From positions 1 to 64,000 of the forward strand of contig NZ_JABKAU010000025.1 in assembly GCF_013377885.1 (NCBI RefSeq): DNA of 64,000 nucleotides, in the 5' to 3' direction. Positions 7,914 through 15,188 of this stretch are shown here, piece after piece. The notes below the pieces were generated by a model. The model saw only the letters and a program-made list of their open reading frames with translations. It did not search any database and was not told the DNA's origin. The stretch comes from Hymenobacter lapidiphilus. GTDB taxonomy: Bacteria; Bacteroidota; Bacteroidia; Cytophagales; Hymenobacteraceae. Every line of letters starts with the position of its first letter. The stretch's first letter is position 1. A program made the translations under genes and the position numbers.

Positions 7914-9209
7914 TTAGTAGCCGCCGCGGAACTTGTAGGTCTGGGCTACTTTGTCGATGGCTACCACGTAGGCGGCGATGCGCATGGGCACATCGTACTT
8001 CTGGCTGGTCTGGTACACCTTCTCGAAGGCGTCGTTCATGATGCGGTCGGCGCGCTCGGTTACCATTTTCTCGCTCCACTTGAAGCCCTGCTTGTTCTGC
8101 ACCCACTCGAAGTAGGAAACAGTTACGCCGCCCGAGTTGGCCAGAATATCGGGCACCACCATAATGCCTTTTTCGTTGATGATGGGGTCGGCCGACGCCG
8201 AAGTAGGGCCGTTGGCGCCTTCCACAATCAGCTTGGCCTTAATGGCGTGGGCATTGTGCTCGGTGATGACATCCTCAACGGCGGCTGGTACAAGCACATC
8301 CACGTCGGTGGTGAGCAGGTCGTCGGCGTTTTCGAGCATCGTGGCACCCTGGAAGCCGTCGAGACGGCCGGCGTGGGCATTTTTATAGGCAATAGCCTCG
8401 TCGATGTCGATGCCGTTGTCGTTCCAGTAAGCGCCGCTTACGTCGGAAAGGCCCTTGATTTTCACACCCTTCTCGCTTAGCAGCTTGGCTGCCCACGAAC
8501 CCACATTACCGAAGCCCTGCACTGCCGCCGACACCGTGTGCGGGTCGAGGCCGAGCTTTTTGAGGGCTGCCATGGCCGCTACCATCACGCCGCGGCCGGT
8601 AGCCTCGGTGCGGCCCAGCGAGCCACCCATTACCAGGGGCTTGCCCGTTACCACGGCCGGCGAGGTGCCGCCCACGGTCTTCGAAAACTCGTCCATTAGC
8701 CAGGCCATCTCGCGCGGGCCGGTGCCCATGTCGGGAGCCGGAATGTCGCGGTCGGGGCCGAATACGTCCTTCATGGCCAGCGTGTAGCCGCGGGTGAGGC
8801 GCTCAATTTCGCCGGCGCTCATTTTGGTTGGCTCGCAGATGATGCCACCCTTCGCGCCACCATACGGAATGTCGACCACGGCGCACTTCCAGGTCATCCA
8901 GGCCGCCAGGGCTTTCACCTCGTCGAGGTGTACGTTCTTATCGTAGCGGATACCACCCTTGCTGGGACCCAAAATGGTGTTGTGAATGACGCGGTAGCCC
9001 TCAAACACGCGCACCTTGCCGTTGTCCATCGTGACGGGAATATGCACGATGACCTGCTTGTCGGCGGCCTTGAGCACTTCGTATGTTTCCTCGTCGAGGC
9101 CGAGGATTTCGGCCGCCACATTGAAACGCGACATCATCGATTCGAGCGGGTTTTCAGCATCAACGCGGGGAGCCGGCTCTTTGTACTTGTAGACCGTGGT
9201 AGCAGCCAT
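7914..9209 (-). CDS. gdhA: Glutamate dehydrogenase (Glu/Leu/Phe/Val dehydrogenase family)
   Basis: 431 residues. Reversible oxidative deamination of glutamate to 2-oxoglutarate and ammonia. Family markers: GPSKGGIRYDKNVHLDEVKALA, the catalytic-lysine region PYGGAKGGIICEP, DIPAPDMGTGPREMAW, the Rossmann glycine motif VQGFGNVGSWAAKLL, and VPAAVEDVITEHNA in the nucleotide domain. The length fits the hexameric bacterial type. ATG at 9209 (MAATTVYKYKE) was chosen; the frame is open to 9284 but the added leader is not conserved-looking. It is one of three family members in the window (others at 29432 and 47138) and the most canonical one. A -7 promoter box lies at 9282-9289. Confidence 0.9.
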   Translation of the reverse strand: MAATTVYKYKEPAPRVDAENPLESMMSRFNVAAEILGLDEETYEVLKAADKQVIVHIPVTMDNGKVRVFEGYRVIHNTILGPSKGGIRYDKNVHLDEVKALAAWMTWKCAVVDIPYGGAKGGIICEPTKMSAGEIERLTRGYTLAMKDVFGPDRDIPAPDMGTGPREMAWLMDEFSKTVGGTSPAVVTGKPLVMGGSLGRTEATGRGVMVAAMAALKKLGLDPHTVSAAVQGFGNVGSWAAKLLSEKGVKIKGLSDVSGAYWNDNGIDIDEAIAYKNAHAGRLDGFQGATMLENADDLLTTDVDVLVPAAVEDVITEHNAHAIKAKLIVEGANGPTSASADPIINEKGIMVVPDILANSGGVTVSYFEWVQNKQGFKWSEKMVTERADRIMNDAFEKVYQTSQKYDVPMRIAAYVVAIDKVAQTYKFRGGY

Positions 9210-9281
9210 ACGGGTGGGGATTGGGTGGGGGGAATAAGATAGCGGCCCCGAAAAAACGGAGCCGCGGGTGGAATTCGTAAG

Positions 9282-9289
9282 CAAAGGTA
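9282..9289 (-). promoter_or_regulatory. Promoter -7 box for gdhA
   Basis: Minus strand reads TACCTTTG, matching TAnnTTTG, 73 bp before the ATG. No good -33 element seen. Confidence 0.4.
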
Positions 9290-9354
9290 GACCTTTACTT
9301 TGGAGTGGGGAAGGAGACGGTAATGCAGGCGGGCGCGCGCCGCTTAGCGGCTGA

Positions 9355-10233
9355 TTATGAATCGAAAATCAGCTTCAGAACAGCCAGCACGGGCAGGATA
9401 AACAGGAAGGCATCGAAGCGGTCGAGCAGGCCGCCGTGGCCGGGCATGATGCGGCCCGAATCCTTGACGCCTACGCTGCGCTTGAGCATGGATTCGGCCA
9501 GGTCGCCGAGCGGGCCGAACACGGCTACCACGCCAGCCACTATCAGGCGGTAAGCCAGCGAGAGTTCGGGCAGCAGCCAGCCCAGGGCCGCACCCACCAG
9601 CAGCGTGAGCAGAAAGCCGCCAACGGCACCCTCCCAGGTTTTGCCGGGCGAGATTTTAGGAGCCAGCTTATGCTTGCCCATGCTTTTGCCCGCCGCGTAG
9701 GCTCCGATATCGGAAGCCCAGACCATAAACAGCAGCGCAAACACGCGGCGGTAGTCATAGCCGCCTGATCCACTGAAGGCTACAACCGTGAGCAAGCTCA
9801 TGGGCAGACTCACGTAGAGTAGCCCCAGCAGGGCCACGCCCACATTGGAAAACGGCGCAAACGCCTGCTCAGCGCGGGGCCAAGAGTACATTTCGCGCAG
9901 AATCAGCAGTACCGGCAGCAGCACAATCAGGCCCACCGCCGAGTTGCGCAGGTAGCCCATGTCGGCCACGGCCAGCGGTACGGCTGCGTTGGCCAGCGTC
10001 CGGAAATCGGTGAGGGCAGCCACGCTGGCAAACAGTAGCAGACTGATGCCCACGCCCAGCATGGCGGCCGGCTTGTAACCCGCCTGGCGCATCATGCGGT
10101 AGAACTCCAGCAGCATTCGGGCCTGCACTACCACGAAAAGCAGGGCAAACGTCCAGACACTGAACCACACGCTGCCCAGCAGCAGTACGGCTCCCAGCAC
10201 GCCAAAAATAATGCGCTGACTTAAGTTGGACAT
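9355..10233 (-). CDS. cdsA: Phosphatidate cytidylyltransferase
   Basis: 292 residues from ATG (MSNLSQRIIFGVL); an in-frame TTG at 10263 would add ten residues. Converts phosphatidic acid and CTP to CDP-diacylglycerol, the common precursor of all phospholipids, in the inner membrane. About eight hydrophobic helices. The signature is clear near the C terminus: ISPGKTWEGAVGG followed by MLKRSVGVKDSGRIMPGHGG and LLDRFDAFLF, with the lysine and acidic residues that bind the metal-CTP. It is oriented with the CPBP protease upstream and gdhA downstream, and complements psd in lipid synthesis. Confidence 0.94.
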   Translation of the reverse strand: MSNLSQRIIFGVLGAVLLLGSVWFSVWTFALLFVVVQARMLLEFYRMMRQAGYKPAAMLGVGISLLLFASVAALTDFRTLANAAVPLAVADMGYLRNSAVGLIVLLPVLLILREMYSWPRAEQAFAPFSNVGVALLGLLYVSLPMSLLTVVAFSGSGGYDYRRVFALLFMVWASDIGAYAAGKSMGKHKLAPKISPGKTWEGAVGGFLLTLLVGAALGWLLPELSLAYRLIVAGVVAVFGPLGDLAESMLKRSVGVKDSGRIMPGHGGLLDRFDAFLFILPVLAVLKLIFDS

Positions 10234-10453
10234 CGGGGCTTTGGCGGCGGCGGGCTCAGACAACGGTTTGTAGGCTATTAGCGGACAGCCAGTAGCTGTT
10301 CGCTTTTGAGAAATAGAAGGGGGAAATGCCAGGCAGGCAAAGCAATGGTCGGCGGCTCAATCTCCGCACAAAATCTGAAACCTGACAGGCATTGCCTGGC
10401 GAAAATAGGATTTCAGTACGAAAGCTACCAGCAAATAGCTCTCCGCTAAGAGC

Positions 10454-11503
10454 TCAGGAATTGGTTGTATCCACGCCATCGTGGCTGAGGGTGCGGGCGG
10501 GTGGGAGCGGGGCGTCGGCGGCGTGCACCACGGCCACACCACGGCGGCCCAGGGTGTGCATTTCGGTGGGCGGGCCGTCGGAGAAGGGGCGCTGCATGCG
10601 TTGGTAGAGGTACCAGAGCAGGAGCGAGCTGAGCAGCAGCGAAGCCAGCACCCAGGGCAGGGGCAGAGCCTCGGTCGAATCGGGGTCGAAATCGGTGGCC
10701 GACCATTCGCGCTGCTGGGCATACAGCAGCACCAGCTGGAAGGCGTTCTGGGCGAAGTGGGCCGCCATGGGCACCAGAATGTTGCCGCTCCACTCGTATA
10801 AATAGCCCAGCACAAGCCCCAGCATGAAGCGTGGGAAAAAGCCCAGAAACTGGAAGTGAATGGCGCTGAAAATGGCCGCCGCCAGCCAGATGCCGACGTG
10901 CCGCGAGCTGGTCCATTGCACGAGGTTGCGCTGAATCACGCCCCGGAAAAACAGCTCCTCACTTACGGCGGGTATCACGGCAATAACCAGCAGCGCCACC
11001 ACAAAGCGGGCCGGCGACGAGAAGCGGGTCAGGTACTTAATGGTATTCTGGGCCGTGGCTTCGGCCTGCCGGGCCAGCTCCTCCCAGTGGGCCAGGGCCT
11101 CGGGCAGGTGCAGCTTGGCATTCCAGGAAATCAGTACCGACATAGCCGGCATACTGGCCACGATGAGCACGGCCGCCAGCAGCAGCCAGCCAGGCGGTAT
11201 CTGGCGGCGGGGAGTAAAGTAATCGGGCAGTTCGTAGCCCGTAAGCTTGGTCAGCGCTACGGCCGCCCCCCCAAACCCACCGAGTAGTAGCAGGCCCTGG
11301 CTGAGCATCGAAACTTCCCAGCCGTTGGCGTAGTTGCTGGGCTGCTGCTGCACATTGCCCAGCGCCGTGAAGCCCACCCCATACAGCAGGTTGCTGATAA
11401 TGGCAATAAGGAGTGTGCTAAGCACGCCCATTACGGCCAGCAAAATCAGCAGCAGACCCAGGTTGGCTAGCGGGTGCAGCCGGCTCGAAACGAAACCTTT
11501 CAT
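10454..11503 (-). CDS. CPBP-family intramembrane metalloprotease
   Basis: 349 residues, about eight membrane helices. Belongs to the CPBP (CAAX protease and bacteriocin-processing, 'Abi') glutamic-type intramembrane proteases. Motif 1 is SEELFFRGVIQRNL (EExxxR), motif 2 is AIHFQFLGFFPRF, and motif 3 HFAQNA completes the catalytic set. An N-terminal pair of helices precedes the core, and a short polar tail (QRMQRPFSDGPP) faces the cytosol. Substrates are unknown; bacterial members have been linked to peptide processing and self-immunity, but nothing nearby suggests a bacteriocin. ATG at 11503 (MKGFVSSRLH) opens directly into helix 1, so it was chosen over the upstream start. Divergent from dusB. 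Confidence 0.88.
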   Translation of the reverse strand: MKGFVSSRLHPLANLGLLLILLAVMGVLSTLLIAIISNLLYGVGFTALGNVQQQPSNYANGWEVSMLSQGLLLLGGFGGAAVALTKLTGYELPDYFTPRRQIPPGWLLLAAVLIVASMPAMSVLISWNAKLHLPEALAHWEELARQAEATAQNTIKYLTRFSSPARFVVALLVIAVIPAVSEELFFRGVIQRNLVQWTSSRHVGIWLAAAIFSAIHFQFLGFFPRFMLGLVLGYLYEWSGNILVPMAAHFAQNAFQLVLLYAQQREWSATDFDPDSTEALPLPWVLASLLLSSLLLWYLYQRMQRPFSDGPPTEMHTLGRRGVAVVHAADAPLPPARTLSHDGVDTTNS

Positions 11504-11662
11504 GTCGGGGGCGGGGTTGGGGGTGGATGGGGCCGGGCCCCTAACTAATCGTAAATTTGCGCAAAATACCAGTGCCAGCCCCAACGGGCCTGCGCCGGTG
11601 CCTTTTTCGTTATCAATCAAAAGCTGCCAGCTAACCGCTGCCAGCTATCAGCTCAAAAATAA

Positions 11663-12652
11663 GTGGTCCATATCCGCAACATTGCCCTGCCCGATTTCCC
11701 GCTGCTGCTCGCGCCCATGGAGGACGTATCGGACCCGCCGTTCCGGGCCGTGTGCAAGCAGGGCGGGGCCGATTTGATGTACACCGAATTCATCTCGTCG
11801 GAGGGCCTGATTCGGGCCGCCGCCAAGAGCCGCCAGAAGCTCGATGTATTCGATTACGAGCGGCCCATCGGCATCCAGCTCTTCGGTTCCGATGTGGCCA
11901 CGATGGGCGAGTGCGCCCGCCTCAGCACCGAGGCCGGCCCCGACCTGATCGACATCAACTATGGCTGCCCCGTGAAGCAGGTGGCCTGCCGGGGCGCGGG
12001 CGCCGCGTTGCTGCGCGACATTCCGAAAATGGTAGAAATGACGGCTGCTGTAGTGCGGGCGACCCACCTGCCGGTAACCGTGAAAACCCGCCTGGGCTGG
12101 GACGAGGACACCAAGAACGTGGAGGAAGTAGCCGAGCGCCTACAGGATGTGGGCATCGAGGCCCTCACGGTGCACGGCCGCACCCGCGTGCAGATGTACA
12201 AGGGCGACGCCGACTGGCGGCTGATTGCGGCCATCAAGAACAACCCGCGCATCAAAATCCCCATCTTCGGCAACGGTGATATCGACTCTGCCCAGAAAGC
12301 CGTGGAGTACAAGAACCGCTATGGCGTGGACGGCATTATGATTGGCCGCGCCGCCATCGGCTACCCCTGGATTTTCCGGGAGGTGAAACATTACGTGGCC
12401 ACCGGTGAGCTGCTGGCCCCGCCCACCGTGGAGGAGCGCGTGCAGGCCTGCCGCATGCACTTCGAGAAAAGCCTGGAGTGGAAGGGCCCACGGGCCGGTG
12501 TGTTCGAAATGCGCCGCCACTACGCCCAGTACTTCCGCGGCCTCGAAGGGGCCCGGCAGTGGCGTAGCCGCCTCGTCGATACCAACGACCCACTGGAAAT
12601 CCACCGCATCCTCGACGAAATAACGGCCGCTGAGCCGGTGCTGGTGGGGTAA
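11663..12652 (+). CDS. dusB: tRNA-dihydrouridine synthase B
   Basis: 329 residues. An FMN-dependent enzyme that reduces uridines in the D-loop of tRNA. Motifs: N-terminal LLLAPMEDVSDPPFR (FMN site), DINYGCPVKQVACRGAG with the proton-donating Cys102, the barrel segments LTVHGRTRVQMYKGDADW and IFGNGDIDSAQKA, MIGRAAIGYPWIF for phosphate binding, then the C-terminal helical tRNA-recognition domain. The start is GTG at 11663 (VHIRNIALPDFPLLL); the next in-frame ATG would cut the FMN-binding strand. Nothing suggests it is an operon member; a palindrome lies just after the stop. Confidence 0.92.
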   Translation: MVHIRNIALPDFPLLLAPMEDVSDPPFRAVCKQGGADLMYTEFISSEGLIRAAAKSRQKLDVFDYERPIGIQLFGSDVATMGECARLSTEAGPDLIDINYGCPVKQVACRGAGAALLRDIPKMVEMTAAVVRATHLPVTVKTRLGWDEDTKNVEEVAERLQDVGIEALTVHGRTRVQMYKGDADWRLIAAIKNNPRIKIPIFGNGDIDSAQKAVEYKNRYGVDGIMIGRAAIGYPWIFREVKHYVATGELLAPPTVEERVQACRMHFEKSLEWKGPRAGVFEMRRHYAQYFRGLEGARQWRSRLVDTNDPLEIHRILDEITAAEPVLVG

Positions 12653-12667
12653 GTCTACGTGTTTATC

Positions 12668-12765
12668 AGAACGTCATGCTGAGCTTGCCGAAGCATCTCT
12701 ACCGCTTCACTGAGGTTGTTCAGCGAAGCAGCAGAGATGCTTCGGCAGGCTCAGCATGACGTTCT
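12668..12765. repeat. Dispersed palindrome, family B, copy 1
   Basis: 33-bp arms starting AGAACGTCATGCTGAGCTTG, one mismatch, around a short central spacer. Located between dusB and the DMT transporter. Other family members: 25733-25884, 45798-45842, 52024-52120 and 54928-55092; 39352-39457 and 62349-62417 are looser relatives. Confidence 0.9.
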
Positions 12766-12807
12766 TTTGTTGCTTTCTTCGCCCGTCCTGCTTCCACTCC
12801 TGCCCTT

Positions 12808-13776
12808 ATGCCCACTACTACCCCCGCCAACCCTACTGCCGCCCCCACCGCTCCAGCCGCCGTTGCCGCGTCGCCGCTGCCCGCCCCAACGGCCACGGCG
12901 TGGGCGCTGCTGTTGGTGCTGGCTGGCATCTGGGGTACCTCATTTATTCTGATGAAGAAGGGGTTGCTGGTGTTTTCGGCGCTGGAGTTGGGGGCCGCCC
13001 GGGTGAGCGTGGCGGCGCTGCTGCTGCTGCCGTTTGCGTTGCGCCACCTGGGCCGCGTAAACCGCGAGAAGCTGAAGTGGCTGCTGCTGAGCGGTGTAGT
13101 GGGCACACTGCTGCCGGCTTTCCTGTTCGCCTACGCCGAAACCCGGCTGGCCTCGGGACTGGCGGGGGTGCTCAATGCCCTCACGGCCGTATTTACGCTG
13201 GTGGTAGGGGCTGCCTTTTTCGGCCAGAAGCTTACCGGCCTGCGGGTGCTGGGTATTGCGCTGGGCCTGGCCGGCACGTTGGTGCTGATGGTGTTAGGCG
13301 GTAGCGCCGCGGCCGGTACTGCCCCCGCCGGCGGGGCCGGCAACGCCTGGTACGGTCTGTTCATTGTGGCTGCCACGCTGGGCTACGGCGTGAGTGTAAA
13401 CGTCATCAAGCGCCACCTGAGCGATATTCCGGCCCTGGCCGTAACGGGGCTGCTGCTGCTGTTTATTGGCGGGCCGGCGCTGGCTTTTCTGCTCGTGGGC
13501 ACCGGTTTTCTGGGTAAGCTGGCCACCGTGCCCGGGGCCTGGACGGCCTTCGGCTACATTGCGTTGCTGGCTACCATGAGCACGGCCGTGGCCATGGTGC
13601 TTTTTAATAAGCTTATTCAGACCTCTACGGCCCTGTTCGCAGCTTCCAACACCTACCTCATTCCGGTAGTAGCCCTGGCCTGGGGCGTGCTCGACGGTGA
13701 GGAGTTCAACCTCTGGCACCTGCTGGGCATGGTCATCATCCTAGTCAGCGTCGCCATTATCCACCGAGCGAAGTAA
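12808..13776 (+). CDS. DMT-superfamily (EamA) transporter
   Basis: 322 residues with ten predicted membrane helices in two EamA repeats (about 32-155 and 180-318). First repeat: LVLAGIWGTSFILMKKGLL and VGTLLPAFLFAYAETRL; second: FIVAATLGYGVSVNVIKRHL and MSTAVAMVLFNKLIQTSTALFAA, with the usual end pattern YLIPVVALAWGVLDGEE. The first 30 residues are a low-complexity Pro/Ala/Thr tail. Family members export or import small metabolites; the substrate cannot be inferred. ATG at 12808 is supported by the family start. It is convergent with the transposase gene, with a family-A palindrome between them. Confidence 0.87.
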   Translation: MPTTTPANPTAAPTAPAAVAASPLPAPTATAWALLLVLAGIWGTSFILMKKGLLVFSALELGAARVSVAALLLLPFALRHLGRVNREKLKWLLLSGVVGTLLPAFLFAYAETRLASGLAGVLNALTAVFTLVVGAAFFGQKLTGLRVLGIALGLAGTLVLMVLGGSAAAGTAPAGGAGNAWYGLFIVAATLGYGVSVNVIKRHLSDIPALAVTGLLLLFIGGPALAFLLVGTGFLGKLATVPGAWTAFGYIALLATMSTAVAMVLFNKLIQTSTALFAASNTYLIPVVALAWGVLDGEEFNLWHLLGMVIILVSVAIIHRAK

Positions 13777-13794
13777 GTGAATGATAGCTGTCAT

Positions 13795-13880
13795 GTAGGG
13801 GTGGGGCTTGCCCCTGCCCGCCGTTGAGCATGACCAAACGGAACCGTTCAACGGCGGGCGGGGACAAGCCCCGCCCCTAC
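13795..13880. repeat. Dispersed palindrome, family A, copy 1 (next to RAYT)
   Basis: Imperfect arms GTAGGGGTGGGGCTTGCCCC and GGGGACAAGCCCCGCCCCTA, each continuing into a CCGCCCGCCGTTGA-type segment. Lies between two convergent genes, 24 bp from the RAYT stop. Other copies: 17972-18100, 28655-28765, 63545-63650. Confidence 0.92.
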
Positions 13881-13904
13881 GTCGTGCCGCAAGCATTCAA
13901 TTAC

Positions 13905-14480
13905 TCACTCCGGCACGTACGGCCACGCGTGGAACCGCGCGGGCAAGCCTAGGCGGGCCGGGTGGGCGGCTAGGTAGGCCAGCACGCGCTGCTGCTCGGC
14001 TTCGTCCTGGATAGGTAATTCGTGGGAGCCGGGGTGCCAGAAATCGGCCTCGGGCGGGAGCTGGCCGCGTAGCAGGCGGCGGGCCTGGGCGGCGGTGCGC
14101 TGGTGCAGCAGCTCAATGGTTTTATAGAGCGATAAGCCCGCGCCCGCTGGCAGTACCAGCACGGCATGCAGGTGGTTGGGGAGCAGCACGAAGCCCGGAA
14201 CCCGCAAACCCTGCTCCTCCAGCATCAGCAGCTCGCCCGCTACCAGCTCGGCTATTTTCTCGCGGCCCAGGTAATCGGGGCCTACGGTATGGGCATCGAG
14301 CAGCGCATCGAAGGCGGCGAAGAACTGCTTTTCGGCACGGTGGCCGGCCGCAGCGGGGTAGGGGGCGGTGCGGGCGGCGGCCTGGGCCGCCAGGTAGTGA
14401 GCGTGCAGCTCGCGGCCGGCGCGGGCAGGCACCGAGCCGGCCAGGCGTAACGTCAGCAGAACGGTTTCGTTGGCAGCCAC
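13905..14480 (-). CDS. REP-associated tyrosine transposase (RAYT, Y1/IS200-like)
   Basis: 191 residues. A single-strand HUH endonuclease of the IS200/RAYT group; such enzymes nick at palindromic REP hairpins and lack terminal inverted repeats of their own. Features: an N-terminal strand LLTLRLAGSVP, typical of Bacteroidota RAYTs; the HUH motif HLH at 103-105 in VLLPNHLHAVLVLP; FW at 147-148; and a C-terminal YLAAHP with Tyr169, the expected position of the nucleophile. The frame is open far upstream but there overlaps doxX antisense-frame sequence, so GTG at 14480 is the most likely start; no ATG is available. A family-A palindrome abuts its 3' end. The HxH and Tyr are intact, so it could be active. 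Confidence 0.8.
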   Translation of the reverse strand: MAANETVLLTLRLAGSVPARAGRELHAHYLAAQAAARTAPYPAAAGHRAEKQFFAAFDALLDAHTVGPDYLGREKIAELVAGELLMLEEQGLRVPGFVLLPNHLHAVLVLPAGAGLSLYKTIELLHQRTAAQARRLLRGQLPPEADFWHPGSHELPIQDEAEQQRVLAYLAAHPARLGLPARFHAWPYVPE

Positions 14481-14584
14481 GGCAGGTATAACTGGGTTGA
14501 AGGCAGGAAGATAAGCTGGAATGCCACGCGTGCAAAACCAGCTTGCTGCCTGGTATGCCTCAGCCACCGGCCTGTTTTGCGCAG

Positions 14585-15004
14585 CTACACCACTTCCGGA
14601 CGGCCGAGCCGCCGGTCGAGGCATAGGCGGTTGTGCTGGGCGTGCAGGATGAGGGTGATAATGAACAGGCCGTAGAGCATCTGCGAACCGACCGTTGCCC
14701 ATTCTTCGAGCAGGCTGCTGCCCACCACCAGGCTTATAATCACCAGCATAGCCGCTGCCAGTGCCGGGCGGGTAAACAGGCCCAGCAGCAGCACCAGCCC
14801 AATTCCGCCTTCCACGAAGGGCAGCGCCGCGGCAAACACGTCTACCAGCGGCGCGGGCAGGGGCGTAGCCGCGAATTGCTTTACCAGGCCCGCCCGGAAG
14901 CCGGCCAGCTTGGGCAGGCGCACCAGGCAGTGCATCAGAAAATTTACGCCCAGCAGCAGGCGTCCCAGTACAAAGGCCAGTTCGGGGTTGGTCAGGTTCG
15001 GCAT
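14585..15004 (-). CDS. DoxX-family membrane protein
   Basis: 139 residues with four membrane helices, the DoxX fold. Visible: FVLGRLLLGVNFLMHCLVRLPKL (helix 1), ALPFVEGGIGLVLLLGLFTRPA (helix 2 and the conserved E/G-rich turn), AAMLVIISLVVGSSLL (helix 3) and MLYGLFIITLILHAQHNRLCLDR (helix 4). DoxX-like proteins are linked to quinone or thiol redox reactions in some bacteria, but most have no known job. ATG at 15004. Same strand as the RAYT and about 100 bp upstream of it; they are probably unrelated. Divergent from the TonB receptor gene. Confidence 0.85.
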   Translation of the reverse strand: MPNLTNPELAFVLGRLLLGVNFLMHCLVRLPKLAGFRAGLVKQFAATPLPAPLVDVFAAALPFVEGGIGLVLLLGLFTRPALAAAMLVIISLVVGSSLLEEWATVGSQMLYGLFIITLILHAQHNRLCLDRRLGRPEVV

Positions 15005-15188
15005 CTGTCCCCATACGTCTCAACCAGCCCCAGGGTGCGCTACGGGATTACACAGGCTATCTGCAAAACAATTAAAGCTAAGTTCTGCCCGGGTTTATAC
15101 CACGTTCATCGAAAAATACACTGCCTCTGCTTGGATGGAGCCTACGTTTGTGCCCCCATTACACACGTCCCCGGGCATTCTCACTCGT

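Noticed and set aside
10454..11503. CPBP protease as part of a bacteriocin or abortive-infection system
   Set aside because: No bacteriocin-like peptide, toxin or partner gene nearby; the family is common in housekeeping contexts.
12720..13106. Open frame starting in family-B palindrome
   Set aside because: Its C terminus is translated repeat sequence; it overlaps the transporter gene antisense.
14481..15023. Upstream extension of the RAYT reading frame
   Set aside because: Overlaps doxX on the same strand in another frame, is Arg/Gly/Ala-rich and lacks any family match; only the part after 14480 is supported.
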